A stretch of DNA of 64,000 nucleotides from Paenibacillus koleovorans NBRC 103111 (GCF_004000845.1 NZ_BIMA01000020.1:17505-81504); one strand, 5' to 3'. Positions 1 to 10,076 are shown, counted from the stretch's first letter. Numbers and translations: made by a program. The notes: generated by a model not told the origin, from the sequence alone.

Positions 1-607
1 CAAGTACGACAGGGAAGCGTACGACCGCGTGCTGCCCCAGCTGAAGTCCGCCGGCTACAAGCCGCCGAGCTCGCTCTACGACCGGTACAAGCATATGCTG
101 CATGAGCAAATTATGCCTAGCCTTGAGCTGTTCCGCTACCAGGACTTCATTAAGAAAGGCATCAACTACAACTACAAGCACCTCGTGAACGAGCCGATTC
201 CGGATGATGCGCTTGGCGATACTCGTCCCTGGAAGGAAAAAGATTTCGCGGACTTCATGACCGACGAGAGCTTGATCAACAGCTTCTCGGACAAAGCTTT
301 CGTCATGACGGAAGAGAGCCCGGACATTTATTTCCTGAACAAAATGATCGCCCATCAGAAAGGCAAACGCACCTTGTTCCTGCTGAGCGGCACGAATCAC
401 GAGATGATGAGCGAATACGTCACGAAGCCCGGCTACAAAATGAATCTGGAGCTGATTGACCGTTATATGGCGAACCAGCCTGTCGGTTATGTCAATCTGG
501 AGGGCCGTATGTCGAACGATCTGTTCACCGACCATACGCATTTTATCCCGGCAGGATACGAGGAGCTCGCGGACGTGATCTGGACTGAATGGAATAGGAG
601 ACCATAA
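1..607 (+). CDS. C-terminal part of SGNH-like (AlgX/DltD-type) protein
   Basis: The reading frame is open from base 2, so the gene starts outside the window; about 201 residues are visible. Near the C-terminus DHTHFIPAGYEELADVIW fits the Asp-x-x-His block that carries the catalytic Asp and His of SGNH/GDSL hydrolases (AlgJ/AlgX and DltD types). The stop is 3 nt before the ATG of an MBOAT acyltransferase, the usual partner of such proteins in exopolysaccharide O-acetylation. I infer that it moves or hydrolyses acyl groups on an extracellular glycan. The N-terminal Gly-Asp-Ser block is not visible, so the family call rests on the C-terminal block and the neighbour. Confidence 0.65.
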   Translation, partial: KYDREAYDRVLPQLKSAGYKPPSSLYDRYKHMLHEQIMPSLELFRYQDFIKKGINYNYKHLVNEPIPDDALGDTRPWKEKDFADFMTDESLINSFSDKAFVMTEESPDIYFLNKMIAHQKGKRTLFLLSGTNHEMMSEYVTKPGYKMNLELIDRYMANQPVGYVNLEGRMSNDLFTDHTHFIPAGYEELADVIWTEWNRRP

Positions 608-610
608 TTC

Positions 611-2035
611 ATGCTGTTTCATACCCCTGAATTTATCGGGCTGCTGATCGTTACCCTGATTCTGTTTTATTGGAAGCCGCAGTCGCGCATCTACTTGCTC
701 ACCTTCGCGAACATGCTGTTCTATGGTGTGGCTGGAATCGGGAATCTGATCATCTTCATAACGGTAACCATACTCTGCTACATCTGCTCCAAAAACATGC
801 GCGGCCGCTTCGCCCGCCTGTCGTTATGGACCGGAGTAGGGCTCGTCGTCGTTAACCTGATCTTCTTCAAATACATCGTGTTCCTGATGCGGACGATCGA
901 AGATTTGATCCCCATTCAGCTGATCGGAGAAGATTCGTTCTTCTTGTCCATCGTGCTGCCGATCGGCATTTCGTTCTATACGTTCCAGGTCATCGCCTAC
1001 ATGGTGGATGTGTACAATCGCAAAGCCGAACCGGCTACGACACTGCTTAATTTCTGGGTGTTCATTTCGTTTTTCGCCCATTTGGTCGCCGGTCCGATCA
1101 TGCGCTCGAACGAATTTATGCCGCAGATCGAGAAAATCAAGGATATCCGCTTCGACTCTTACAAGTTCAAGATGGGGGTCGGCTGGTTCACAATCGGGCT
1201 GATGAAAAAAATATGGCTCGCCGACTATCTTAGCCCGTACGTCAACGAGTTTTTCGCTCGAGGCAGCTCGTTGACCGGTGCCGAAGCCTGGATGGCCTCC
1301 TACATGTTCGCCTTCCAGATCTTCTTCGACTTCGCCGCTTACAGCGAGATGGCCGTCGGTCTCGGCTACATGTTCGGCATTACGCTGGCCGTCAACTTCA
1401 TCACCCCTTACTTGAGCACGAACGCTACGGAGTTTTGGCGCCGCTGGCACATTACATTGTCGACTTGGATTCGCCACTATATCTACATCCCGCTCGGCGG
1501 CTCCCGCAAAGGACCGGTTCGCCAATACACGAACTTGTTCATCGCGATGACGATTTCCGGCATATGGCACGGCGCCGCCTGGACATACGTGCTGTGGGGC
1601 ATGTACCACGGGCTGCTGCTCATCGTGCACAAGCTGTACACGATGCTCAAGGAGAAGCTGGGCCTGCAAGCAATCGACAACAGCAAGGTGTATCACATTA
1701 TTACGATTTTCGTGTTTTTCCACTTGACGTGCATCGGCTGGGTGCTGTTCCGGGTGCAAGGGCTCCGCAATGCGGCCCACATGCTGCGCAAAATGTTCTC
1801 GCCGGAAGTGCTGCAATTTAACGGCGTGCTGTTCCCTTACTTCTACATCGTGCTCTTCCTGTTCGCGCTTCATATCGGCGAGTACTTCTTGTTCAAGAAC
1901 GCCTCGAGCTTGTACCGCGGCTGGCATACCCGCTTTCCTGCACCCGTACGCGCCGTGCTGTACACCGTGATCGTCGTCTTCCTGATGATCTACTTGAAGG
2001 GCGATCAGAACACGTTCATCTACTTCCAATTCTAA
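611..2035 (+). CDS. MBOAT family membrane-bound O-acyltransferase
   Basis: A 474-residue polytopic membrane protein of AlgI/DltB type. Many hydrophobic segments run from about residue 5 to the end. The MBOAT core is clear: WRRWHITLSTWIRHYIYIPL near residue 276, followed by SGIWHGAAWTYVLWG near residue 315, whose His is the conserved active-site residue. The family passes acyl groups across the membrane to an extracellular acceptor, often with an SGNH partner, as encoded just upstream. Length and motifs are normal. A strong hairpin terminator follows. The acceptor glycan cannot be told from the sequence. Confidence 0.9.
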   Translation: MLFHTPEFIGLLIVTLILFYWKPQSRIYLLTFANMLFYGVAGIGNLIIFITVTILCYICSKNMRGRFARLSLWTGVGLVVVNLIFFKYIVFLMRTIEDLIPIQLIGEDSFFLSIVLPIGISFYTFQVIAYMVDVYNRKAEPATTLLNFWVFISFFAHLVAGPIMRSNEFMPQIEKIKDIRFDSYKFKMGVGWFTIGLMKKIWLADYLSPYVNEFFARGSSLTGAEAWMASYMFAFQIFFDFAAYSEMAVGLGYMFGITLAVNFITPYLSTNATEFWRRWHITLSTWIRHYIYIPLGGSRKGPVRQYTNLFIAMTISGIWHGAAWTYVLWGMYHGLLLIVHKLYTMLKEKLGLQAIDNSKVYHIITIFVFFHLTCIGWVLFRVQGLRNAAHMLRKMFSPEVLQFNGVLFPYFYIVLFLFALHIGEYFLFKNASSLYRGWHTRFPAPVRAVLYTVIVVFLMIYLKGDQNTFIYFQF

Positions 2036-2059
2036 CCGGCCGGCTAACTGGCAGACGCC

Positions 2060-2096
2060 AAAACGTCCCCTCCACCATCAGGTGAAGGGGACGTTT
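2060..2096 (+). terminator. Rho-independent terminator after the MBOAT gene
   Basis: AAAACGTCCCCT pairs with AAGGGGACGTTTT around a short inner stem (CACC/GGTG) and the loop ATCA. It lies 25 nt after the MBOAT stop and ends in a T tract; the outer A/T stretches make it usable on both strands. Confidence 0.85.
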
Positions 2097-2289
2097 TGTA
2101 TTAGTATGCAGATGTGGATGGAAGCATATGTATATATCAAGCTACCGATCCCGTTGGTCTGCAAGTTCATTATTCGGTCAAAATTCCGTTCCGGTTTGGA
2201 CATAATTGCGGCGGTCGCTCAGCCGATCTAGGGGCTATACTGAGAGTAACAAAGCGAATTACTAGTTCAAGTCATGGGAGGCATGCGAA

Positions 2290-2598
2290 ATGGAAACCAT
2301 CACCGCTCGGGAAACGGAAGGTTTGACATTGTCCGTTCAAACTGCTGCGTTCGATCCTTTCTATAGCTCGATCAATCACAAGGACGGCCTGCCTTCCTGG
2401 CTGCAGCTGCAGCAGGAGATTCGCGCGGAGCTCACCCGCTTGATGGCTCTGACCGCCGACCGCTCTTTCTTGAAGCTGAACCAGCTTATCGCCGCCTACA
2501 ATGATTGCGTACCGAATGTGCATTTGCGTCGGCCGCTGATCGTCTTCGATACGTTATCCAGCCAGGCATTAGAATTGATCTACGAGGATTGGCAATAA
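2290..2598 (+). CDS. Small conserved protein, possibly DUF1992-related
   Basis: A 102-residue soluble protein with a GGGAGG ribosome binding site (about 2275-2280) and a terminator directly after it, so it is a monocistronic gene. The stretch DGLPSWLQLQQEIRAELTRL followed by KLNQLIAAYNDCVP resembles the second half of DUF1992 (DnaJ-C28-like) proteins, where a GYLPEWIEL-like turn precedes a helix and an LNxxIxxYN segment. The N-terminal DUF1992 signature (GEFDNLPGKGKPL type) is absent. The relationship is therefore only suggestive and no function is claimed. Confidence 0.7.
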   Translation: METITARETEGLTLSVQTAAFDPFYSSINHKDGLPSWLQLQQEIRAELTRLMALTADRSFLKLNQLIAAYNDCVPNVHLRRPLIVFDTLSSQALELIYEDWQ

Positions 2599-2601
2599 AA
2601 G

Positions 2602-2649
2602 AACGGCAGCTTGTGACGAGAGTCGATCTCGTCGCGGGCTGCCGTTTTA
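2602..2649. terminator. Bidirectional terminator between convergent genes
   Basis: AACGGCAGC and GCTGCCGTT form the outer stem, with GACGAG/CTCGTC forming the inner stem. A runs on the left and T runs on the right suit both the small rightward gene and the leftward PHP gene that ends at 2659. Confidence 0.8.
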
Positions 2650-2658
2650 GTTTGCAGC

Positions 2659-5541
2659 TTAAATCCCCGTCCAGATCGGAGCGGTAATCGCAAATTGCCC
2701 GTCGGCCTGAATCACTTTCAAGAAATAGTAGCGCTTCGTATTGTTCGTGATCGTGAAAGCCGTCCAATTGACGTTGTTGGAGTTGAAGTTGGCCGATCCG
2801 GCCAGCGCGCCCCCTTCCGTATAGACCTCGATTCGGCTAATATTGTCTCCGCTGTTCGGATCCGTCGCATTCACGCTGAAATTCAACGTAGACGGGTTGG
2901 ACAAGGTCGAGCCCATGATGCTGCCGTTGATTTTGTATATAACCTTCATATTGGCGTCGGTCGTGGAATACACGCGATGGTGGCGGATCGCATCGAAAAT
3001 TTGCGCTCTCGTCAAACTCTCCGCAAGGACGGCGGTTCTCCGGTTGTCCAGCGTTCCCCAGTTCGCGATATGATTGTCTTGATTGCCGGTTGGCGCAATA
3101 TGCCATCCCAGATCGAGCGCATTCACATAGTAGCCCATGTAGTCGATCGAGCTCGTCCAGGCAGGGACCTCCATCAAGTCGAGCACCTTGTCGACGTCCG
3201 CATCGTAAGGGCCGAACCCGTTGAAATCCGCATCCCACGGATGGTTCCATTGCACGATGGCCGCCGGGTATTGTTTGACCTGATTATAGAAATTGCTGAC
3301 CGTGTTGTACCCCGTATCGTACGTGTTGATGAAATCGTCCATGGCGAACGTGTTCATATGCCCGAAGCCGCCCGGCGGATACCAGGTCACCTCGCTCCCC
3401 GCAATTGCCACGAAGCTGCCGTTCACCGTTTTCCGGTCGGCCGAAGCCTTGAGATCCCGCCACTCCAAGCTTTTGCTCCAATCGAACCCATTGTCGAACA
3501 AATTGGTATGGTCGGTGACGGCCATAAAGTCTAGGCCCGCGGTGTTCCTCGCGTAATCGAAGGCTGCGTCCGGCACGCTGACTCCGTCGGAGAAGGCGGT
3601 GTGACTATGCAAATTGCCGAAGTAGGCGTTATAGTTCGCTGGCGTCGGAAGCGGCGACGGCTTTGGAGCCGGAGTAGGGAGACTCGCTTTCCTGGCGAAT
3701 TGGAACCAGTTGATCCCGAGCCCCAGGTCGGAATTGTTCCCGATCACCAGATACACCGTGTGCACGCCGGTCACGTTGCTGATATCGACGGCGAGCGTGC
3801 TGTTCCGGGTCCATTGCTTGAAGGCGGTCAGCGTTCCTACCAGCGTCCCCGTCGGCGAGTCCAGCCTCACCTGCAGGTTGACCTTCTCCGGCTCCTCCCC
3901 TTCAGGCCCATTCGGATTATAGACGCGGGCGATGAACTGATTCGCGCCGGTCGAGCCGAAATCGAGACTGTCGAAGCGCAAGTAGTCGCCTGCCGTCTTG
4001 GCGCTGGCCGCATCCGTATCATTGCCGAGCGCGTATTCGTGAGTCGAATCCGGGCTGGGGATAAAGGTCATGCCGTTCACACCGTTATGGTCCGAGGATT
4101 GAATGATGTCGAACGCGCTGCGATTGACCGCAGGAAGCGGTACGGGCGTGTTGGCCCGGTACCCATAGGCCTTGAAGTCGGTGATATGGAAAACCGCGTT
4201 TGCTGAATTGTAAGTGCCCATTACCCGGATGTATCGTCCGGTCGCATTCACGGTATACGTATCCCCGGCATCGGCGGCGGGAGTTGTATTGTTTTTGGCG
4301 CCTACCTCCGTCCAGTTGAAATGATCCTTGCTGACATAAATCGTGTATTGGTAGTAGCGCGTGCCGTCCACATAGTTGCGTACCTTGATTTGCGTAATGT
4401 CGTATTGATCGCCAAGGTCTACTTGCCAATAGTGCTGATAAGGCGAAATACTGGCATAATTGCTATTGGTGGCGTCGGCATCCAGCGCATAATGGGGCTC
4501 ATGGCCGGTTTGCGTATAGGTGACGATCGGTTCGCCCGGCGAAGAAGGCAGCGCCTCCACCTCAGCGGTTTTGCCGGCAGTCAGCAGGAAGGGCTCAAGC
4601 GTACATTCCTTGTACCCGTACACTTTGAAATCGCTGATATGCGTGCCCATATTGGCCGAGTTGTAGGTCACGTTGACCCTGACGTATCGCCCCACGCTGC
4701 TGACCGAATACGTATCCCCGCCATCGGTAGCCACGTTGTTGTTGGACTTCGTCGCCACCGTCGTCCAGTTGGTGCCGTTGGTGCTTGTCTGGATGTTGTA
4801 GCGGTAATAGCGGGTGCCGTCGACGTAGTTGCGGATTTTCAGCGTCTTGATGTCGTAGTTGGAACCCAGATCGACTTGCCACCACTGCGTGTACGGATAA
4901 GCCGACCAGTAGCTGGCGTTCGTCGCATCGGCGTCGTTGCCGTAGGCAGGGCCTCGTCCGCTCTCATTGCTCTGCGACGTGGCCGTCTTGCCGGCGCTGA
5001 CCAGGGGCGGCGTCTCGCTCATCCGGCTCTGCGGTATGATTTGCTTGGACTGGCTGGAGCTGGACCAATACAGCTTGACGGAAGCATTGCCGGTATTCGT
5101 GTAATAATCCAGCCGGATATCATAATCCGTGCCCGCCGTCAGGCTGATGCGCGAGGTCCATTCGGCGCCGGTCTGATCGGTCCATTGGTCGAGCATAAGC
5201 TCTCCGTTGACCCACAGCCGGACGCCGCCGTCGAAGGCAACATAGAAATTGTAGTTCTGTGAATATTGCGGGCGAATCTGGCCGGTCCAGCGGACCGAGA
5301 ACGTATCCGAGCCGATCGAGGCGTCCGGCGAACCCGAGCCCCAGTTGAAATTGACGGTCGCGTCCGTCCGTGATAGCTTGAGGCTAGTAAAATCCGCATT
5401 GTCGTAATAATCCCCCTTCAAACCGTTCCCCATGGCGGCAAACGCCCGCTGCGGCTCGAACACACTCGTGGAACCGCTTACAATAAAGAGGGCAATCCAG
5501 ACTGCAATCGCGATCGCTTTCATTCTGCTTTTGGCATTCAT
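2659..5541 (-). CDS. Secreted PA14/F5-8C/CBM multidomain PHP (CehA/McbA-type) metallohydrolase
   Basis: Start chosen at 5541, behind AAGGAGG; an upstream in-frame Met lacks a ribosome binding site. The 960-residue product has a signal peptide (about 1-35, cleavage after AFA), a PA14 domain (about 38-160; VAFDGGVRLWVNGELML), two F5/8 type C discoidin domains (about 183-311 and 320-462; both contain WQVDLG and NYVDGTRYY), a CBM6/35-like domain (about 475-618; ends INWFQFAR), a Pro-rich linker, then a PHP metallohydrolase domain from about 638. Metal-site motifs are GNLHSHTAFSDG, FMAVTDHTN, GSEVTW, VQWNHP and QDNH. PHP/CehA proteins are di- or trinuclear phosphoesterases; three sugar-binding modules point to a phosphorylated or glycosylated surface substrate. 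It faces away from a sugar ABC locus. Confidence 0.88.
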   Translation of the reverse strand: MNAKSRMKAIAIAVWIALFIVSGSTSVFEPQRAFAAMGNGLKGDYYDNADFTSLKLSRTDATVNFNWGSGSPDASIGSDTFSVRWTGQIRPQYSQNYNFYVAFDGGVRLWVNGELMLDQWTDQTGAEWTSRISLTAGTDYDIRLDYYTNTGNASVKLYWSSSSQSKQIIPQSRMSETPPLVSAGKTATSQSNESGRGPAYGNDADATNASYWSAYPYTQWWQVDLGSNYDIKTLKIRNYVDGTRYYRYNIQTSTNGTNWTTVATKSNNNVATDGGDTYSVSSVGRYVRVNVTYNSANMGTHISDFKVYGYKECTLEPFLLTAGKTAEVEALPSSPGEPIVTYTQTGHEPHYALDADATNSNYASISPYQHYWQVDLGDQYDITQIKVRNYVDGTRYYQYTIYVSKDHFNWTEVGAKNNTTPAADAGDTYTVNATGRYIRVMGTYNSANAVFHITDFKAYGYRANTPVPLPAVNRSAFDIIQSSDHNGVNGMTFIPSPDSTHEYALGNDTDAASAKTAGDYLRFDSLDFGSTGANQFIARVYNPNGPEGEEPEKVNLQVRLDSPTGTLVGTLTAFKQWTRNSTLAVDISNVTGVHTVYLVIGNNSDLGLGINWFQFARKASLPTPAPKPSPLPTPANYNAYFGNLHSHTAFSDGVSVPDAAFDYARNTAGLDFMAVTDHTNLFDNGFDWSKSLEWRDLKASADRKTVNGSFVAIAGSEVTWYPPGGFGHMNTFAMDDFINTYDTGYNTVSNFYNQVKQYPAAIVQWNHPWDADFNGFGPYDADVDKVLDLMEVPAWTSSIDYMGYYVNALDLGWHIAPTGNQDNHIANWGTLDNRRTAVLAESLTRAQIFDAIRHHRVYSTTDANMKVIYKINGSIMGSTLSNPSTLNFSVNATDPNSGDNISRIEVYTEGGALAGSANFNSNNVNWTAFTITNNTKRYYFLKVIQADGQFAITAPIWTGI

Positions 5542-5867
5542 TTCTTTACGTCCTCCTTTTTCATATGAAATGGTGCATCGGCTCCTCCGAGCCGCCTGCA
5601 TCGCCCCCCTTCTCTCGCTGGGCTTAGGACCGAACCGCGCCTCGCAAGTTCATCATGAGTCTGCACCCTCCATCGGGTCAACGAACAAAAATTGATGAAC
5701 GTCATATAAATTTTATCCCTTTCGCCGGTCGCTCCTTTTTTTGCCGAAACGGACTTGAGCCGGGCAGGAATCGCTGCTTGCGCATGGAATAGATTGCTGA
5801 AAACGCTATCCACGCGCAGCCCGATCCACATCATCCATATAGAAATCGCAATAGCGGGGGGAACGAC
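5542..5867. other. Divergent intergenic region, regulatory content unclear
   Basis: This is 326 nt between the leftward PHP gene and the rightward AraC gene. It holds the PHP ribosome binding site (5547-5556) and an AT-rich tract at 5687-5715. I could not identify a convincing -35/-10 pair on either strand, nor an operator or an RNA gene. Confidence 0.4.
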
Positions 5868-8132
5868 ATGAAATCACTCTTTTTTCGGGACCGATCCGGC
5901 TCCGTTTTCGTCAAAGTGCTCTACTCCTACATTCTCATCATCACGCTGCCCATGATCTTGTTCGGACTCGCCTCCTACTACTGGCTGACCCATGCGATGG
6001 AAAACGAGACACACGGCACGTACAGCGGAATTGCAGCGGATATACGCGCCGAGCTGAACCGGAATTTTCAGGTGTTGGATACGTTCGCCGTTCAGCTCTC
6101 CTACTTCCCTTGGGCGACCAAGCTGATGAACATGGAAGGAGGCAATCTCGGCTACGACCGTCTCGATATCGGACTGCTGCTCAATATTATTCAGGAGCTG
6201 CGCATCTTCCAGGCTACTTATCCTTTCATTGATGAGATGGCTGTCGACTTCCGAGGCAAGGACACGATCATCTCCACTGTCGGCAAAGACAACCGGGAAC
6301 GGTTTTTCTCCGACCTGGTTCGATACAAGCGGCTCGCGGCCTCCGACTGGAGCGGCATGCTGGAGCGGCTGAACAACCGGACGATGCTGCCGGTGGAGGA
6401 AATGAGCGTCTTGAACCAATCGAAGCGCATGCTCACTTACATGCACGCGCTGCCGCCGGGCGACTCCAATTTCCAGGCGACCTTGCTGCTGTTCATCAAG
6501 GAGGAAACGATTCAGGACATGCTCGGCAAATCCGCTCTGGTCCAATCGAACGGCAGCGTCTATATTACCGACCGCGAAGGCCGACCCGTCACCGGGTATC
6601 GCGACAATCCTGCCATCCGCGCGGCATTGCTGGAGCATCTCCAGAACGGAACACCAGCGACTTCGCGGGTAAGCGCCTTGCGGACCGCCGACGGAGCGGC
6701 CTACACCCTCTATCAATCCGAGGAAGGCGCCAACGGCTGGACATATCAGCTGATCGTTCCGACCAGCACGCTCACGGCCCAGCTGAAAAGCATCCGGCTC
6801 GTGGCAGGCGCACTCATCTTGTTCTATCTGATCGTCGGGATAACCGTCTCCTATATGCTGGCAAGCCGCGATTACCGGCCGATCCGGCAAATCATGGACC
6901 TCGTCCGCTCCCGCAGGCCCGGGGCCGAGCAGGAGAACAACGAGTTCCGGGTCGTGGAGAGCGCCATCTATACGATGCTGAAAGATGCCGACCGCAACGA
7001 GAATGAGATTATGCTGTATAAGCCGTTCGCGCGGAATACTTGTCTCGCCAAGCTGCTCCGGGACGAGAAGGGGCATGCGGAGACGGCCGGTACGCTGGAG
7101 CTGCTGGACCTCTCCTTTCCTCACGAGTACTACCGATGTATCGTGCTGCTGCTCAGCGAGGAGCAGCTTGTGCCCGATACGCTGCAGGAGCTCTTGAAGA
7201 GCAAGCTCGACCCGAGCCTCGTCACCCACTATTGGGTCGAGCTGGACGGCAAGACGAAGGCGGTCATCCTGAGCGCCGAGAGCTTGTCCGCTGCGGAGGA
7301 GGCGATCGCCGGCATCGGCGAAGGACTGCTCAGCATGTCCGTGGCGTACCGCGCCATCGGGGTCGGCAGGCTGACCAGACGTCTGAGCGAGCTTCATCTC
7401 TCCTATGCCGAAGCTTGCCGCGCGCTAGAGTACCGGTTCATTCAAGCGGAAGGCTCGACGCTGTATGCGGAACGGTTCTCCGAGGCGGTGTACTGGAAAG
7501 CGGCGATTCAGGAAGAGCATGAGTTGATCGCCGCGATCAGGAACGGCCAAGCCGCGCTTGCCGTCGAGAAAGCGCATCGCATCGTGCTCGCGGAGGTCCA
7601 GACATACCGGCTGCCGCTCGACAGCATCCGCTTCCTGTGCTACCGGGTAGCGACCGTCGCGCTTGTAGCGCTGGAGGAGCTCAATATCGCGGAGCTGCCG
7701 GCGGTGAACTGGAACGAGCTGCTCCAGCAGGACGAGCTCGACGCCATGCTGGAAGCGATCCGGCGGCTGTACGAGGAGGCTGTCCGGCTCGCCGATGAAG
7801 CCAGGCTGGAGCGCAACGATCATCTGATTCGGGAGCTGAGAGCTTACTTGGAGACGCATTATACCGATCAAAATTTGTCCTTGACCGCCGTCGCCGACAA
7901 GTTCGGCATCTCGTCCTCCTACTTGAGCCGTTACTTCAAAACGCAGACCGGCACCAACTTCGTCGACTACGTCAACCGTTGCAGAATCGAGGCTTCCAAA
8001 CGTCATCTGACGGGGGAGGCGACTATCCTGCAGATCGCGCACAAGGTCGGCTTCGACAACGATATTACGTTTCGCCGGCTGTTCAAGAAATATATGGGCG
8101 TCACCCCAAGCCAATATAAAGGAGCTCCCTGA
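5868..8132 (+). CDS. Membrane-anchored CACHE/AraC-family transcriptional regulator
   Basis: A 754-residue regulator of the type found beside Lpl-like sugar ABC genes in Paenibacillaceae. A first membrane segment lies at about 13-35 and a second at about 308-330. They bracket an extracellular sensor region of roughly 270 residues that probably folds as CACHE/PAS. The C-terminal 100 residues are a double helix-turn-helix AraC domain (ISSSYLSRYFKTQTG; GFDNDITFRRLFKKYMGVTP). The next three genes are an ABC solute-binding protein and two permeases on the same strand, so it very likely senses their ligand, directly or through the binding protein, and activates them. The ATG follows GGGGGG. Confidence 0.9.
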   Translation: MKSLFFRDRSGSVFVKVLYSYILIITLPMILFGLASYYWLTHAMENETHGTYSGIAADIRAELNRNFQVLDTFAVQLSYFPWATKLMNMEGGNLGYDRLDIGLLLNIIQELRIFQATYPFIDEMAVDFRGKDTIISTVGKDNRERFFSDLVRYKRLAASDWSGMLERLNNRTMLPVEEMSVLNQSKRMLTYMHALPPGDSNFQATLLLFIKEETIQDMLGKSALVQSNGSVYITDREGRPVTGYRDNPAIRAALLEHLQNGTPATSRVSALRTADGAAYTLYQSEEGANGWTYQLIVPTSTLTAQLKSIRLVAGALILFYLIVGITVSYMLASRDYRPIRQIMDLVRSRRPGAEQENNEFRVVESAIYTMLKDADRNENEIMLYKPFARNTCLAKLLRDEKGHAETAGTLELLDLSFPHEYYRCIVLLLSEEQLVPDTLQELLKSKLDPSLVTHYWVELDGKTKAVILSAESLSAAEEAIAGIGEGLLSMSVAYRAIGVGRLTRRLSELHLSYAEACRALEYRFIQAEGSTLYAERFSEAVYWKAAIQEEHELIAAIRNGQAALAVEKAHRIVLAEVQTYRLPLDSIRFLCYRVATVALVALEELNIAELPAVNWNELLQQDELDAMLEAIRRLYEEAVRLADEARLERNDHLIRELRAYLETHYTDQNLSLTAVADKFGISSSYLSRYFKTQTGTNFVDYVNRCRIEASKRHLTGEATILQIAHKVGFDNDITFRRLFKKYMGVTPSQYKGAP

Positions 8133-8352
8133 GCCGGGAGCGGCGAAGACAATTTTTGAATGGCGGGCAACAAGCATTGTTCGTAGACCCTCGCCGCTAG
8201 GGCCCACTATACTAAGGGCATCCGGAGCTCGAGTCCGGGTTGCCGGCCCCAAGCCATGGCGTTCCGGAGCGCCGAGAGAGAATGGGGACGGTGTCATCGA
8301 CGGAGTGGCAGAACGCCTGGAACTGGTAAATCGATAAGGAGGGTTTCTTTCC

Positions 8353-10008
8353 ATGAACAAAAAAAGCGCAACCGCGCTGAGCGCAGTGCTGGCATGCTCG
8401 ATCGCAGCCGCAGGCTGCACGTCTTCAACCGACAACCCGAGCGCTTCTTCTGCACCGGCTGCTTCCCCGACGGCTGAGGTCAAACCGTCTGCAGCCTCGG
8501 GACCGAAAAACCCGATGCCGATCGTAACCGACGGCTCGGTCACCCTGACAGTAGCGATCGCGGACAATCCGTTCGCGGCGGCGAGCCTGACGCAGAACTT
8601 GCCCGTGTGGCAAGAGATCGAGAAAGTAACGGGGGTCAAGATCAAGTGGGACGTCACCCCGAACAGCCAATACCAGACAGCCTTGCAGACGAGGATGGCG
8701 GCCCGGACGAATTTGCCCGACATTATGTTCACATCCTTCGATATGTACAAATACGGCAAGGACGGCCTGCTCCTCCCGCTCGACGATCTGTTGCAGAAAT
8801 ACGGACAGAACGCCGCGGAGGTGTTCAAGCAGAAGCCGCTGCTCCCCGCGCTGATGAAGACGCCCGAAGGCAAGACGTACCATCTCTCGGGCACACGGGA
8901 CGAGGAGGTCGCCGCTGGACCATACGGCTGGCTGATCCGCAAGGACTGGCTCGATAAGCTGGGGCTGAAGGAGCCTAACACGATCGACGATTGGTACAAC
9001 GTTCTGAAAGCGTTTAAAGACAAAGATCCGAACGGCAACGGCAAAGCCGACGAAATCCCGATGACCAACTACAACGGCGTCTCGCAGCTGTACTATTGGG
9101 GCAACGCCTGGGGCTTGCATCTGCGCACGAGCGACGGCTACTACCCGGATGCCAAAGGCAAGATTCAATACGAGTGGCTCGATCCGAAGGCGAAGGAAAT
9201 GGTCGTGTTCCTGAACAAGCTGATCAAGGAAGGGCTGCTCGACATGGAGTTCGCCGTCAACAACAAGGATCAGCTGACGTCCAAGATCATCCGCAGCTTG
9301 TCCGGCGCCGCCTTGGCCTGGCAGGAATCCAACACCCTGTGGAACAACAAGCTGAAGGAATCCGGCGAAGCCAATCCGCAGTGGCTGATGACGAAGCCTC
9401 CGGCCGGGCCGAACGGATACAAGGGCCATATCGAGACGACTTGGCTCGCCAACGGCAATGCCGTCATCAACAAAGAATCCAAAAACGCCGAAATCGCTTT
9501 CCGCTGGCTGGATTACGTCATCTACAGCATGGAGAATTCCAAACGCGCCACGCTTGGGGTGGAAGGCAAATCGTATACGATGAAGGATGGAAAGCCGGTC
9601 TTTACGGACTTCGTGGTGAAGAACCCGAACGGTCTCGGACCGGTGGAAGCGATCCGCTCGATCGGCGCCTGGCAGCTGAACAGCCTGGTGATGAAGAAGG
9701 AATACGTGTCGATGCTCAAGCTGACGGACGACGTGCTGACCGAAAGAGCCAAGCTCGTGGAGCCTTACATCGTGCCGGTCGTGGAGTTCGCCATTCCTAC
9801 GGAAGAAGAGTTCACCAAATTGAACCGCAAGCTTACAGAAATTTCCACATACAAAGATGAAATGGTCGCCAAGTTCATTCTCGGCCAGGAGCCGATCGAC
9901 AAATGGGACAGCTTCACGCAGAAGATCAAGGACATCGGCATCGCCGACGTGCTGGCCGTGCGTCAAGCCCAATACGACCGACTGATGGCGAATAAGGCAG
10001 CCAACTAA
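8353..10008 (+). CDS. Extracellular solute-binding lipoprotein of carbohydrate ABC transporter (LplA-like)
   Basis: A 551-residue family-1 solute-binding protein. A lysine-start signal sequence ends in a lipobox with Cys22 (AAAGC), followed by a Ser/Ala/Pro spacer that tethers the domain outside the membrane. The length and repeated Trp/aromatic segments (WLIRKDWLDKLGLKEP, DPNGNGKADEIP) are typical of LplA/YtcQ-type proteins for oligosaccharides or glycosides. AAGGAGGG precedes the ATG. A possible -10 TATACT is at 8208-8213 without a good -35, as expected for an activator-dependent promoter. Two permeases follow; the ATPase is not encoded here and is presumably a shared MsmX-like protein. Ligand unknown. 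Confidence 0.92.
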   Translation: MNKKSATALSAVLACSIAAAGCTSSTDNPSASSAPAASPTAEVKPSAASGPKNPMPIVTDGSVTLTVAIADNPFAAASLTQNLPVWQEIEKVTGVKIKWDVTPNSQYQTALQTRMAARTNLPDIMFTSFDMYKYGKDGLLLPLDDLLQKYGQNAAEVFKQKPLLPALMKTPEGKTYHLSGTRDEEVAAGPYGWLIRKDWLDKLGLKEPNTIDDWYNVLKAFKDKDPNGNGKADEIPMTNYNGVSQLYYWGNAWGLHLRTSDGYYPDAKGKIQYEWLDPKAKEMVVFLNKLIKEGLLDMEFAVNNKDQLTSKIIRSLSGAALAWQESNTLWNNKLKESGEANPQWLMTKPPAGPNGYKGHIETTWLANGNAVINKESKNAEIAFRWLDYVIYSMENSKRATLGVEGKSYTMKDGKPVFTDFVVKNPNGLGPVEAIRSIGAWQLNSLVMKKEYVSMLKLTDDVLTERAKLVEPYIVPVVEFAIPTEEEFTKLNRKLTEISTYKDEMVAKFILGQEPIDKWDSFTQKIKDIGIADVLAVRQAQYDRLMANKAAN

Positions 10009-10014
10009 GCCAAG

Positions 10015-10052
10015 CGGCGGCGACGGGTTGCGTCATTCTGGCCCGCGCCGCC
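10015..10052 (+). other. GC-rich intercistronic hairpin between binding protein and permease
   Basis: GGCGGCGACGGG can pair with CCCGCGCCGCC, with one bulged base, around a 15-nt loop. No T tract follows, so it is more likely an mRNA stability or processing element than a terminator. It lies between the highly expressed binding-protein gene and the first permease, where such elements commonly adjust relative expression. Confidence 0.5.
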
Positions 10053-10076
10053 CTTCCCTAAGGAGAGAAGCGCTCC

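Noticed and set aside
7425..9972. Long minus-strand open frames opposite the AraC and binding-protein genes
   Set aside because: They are shadows of strongly supported plus-strand genes with no recognisable domain.
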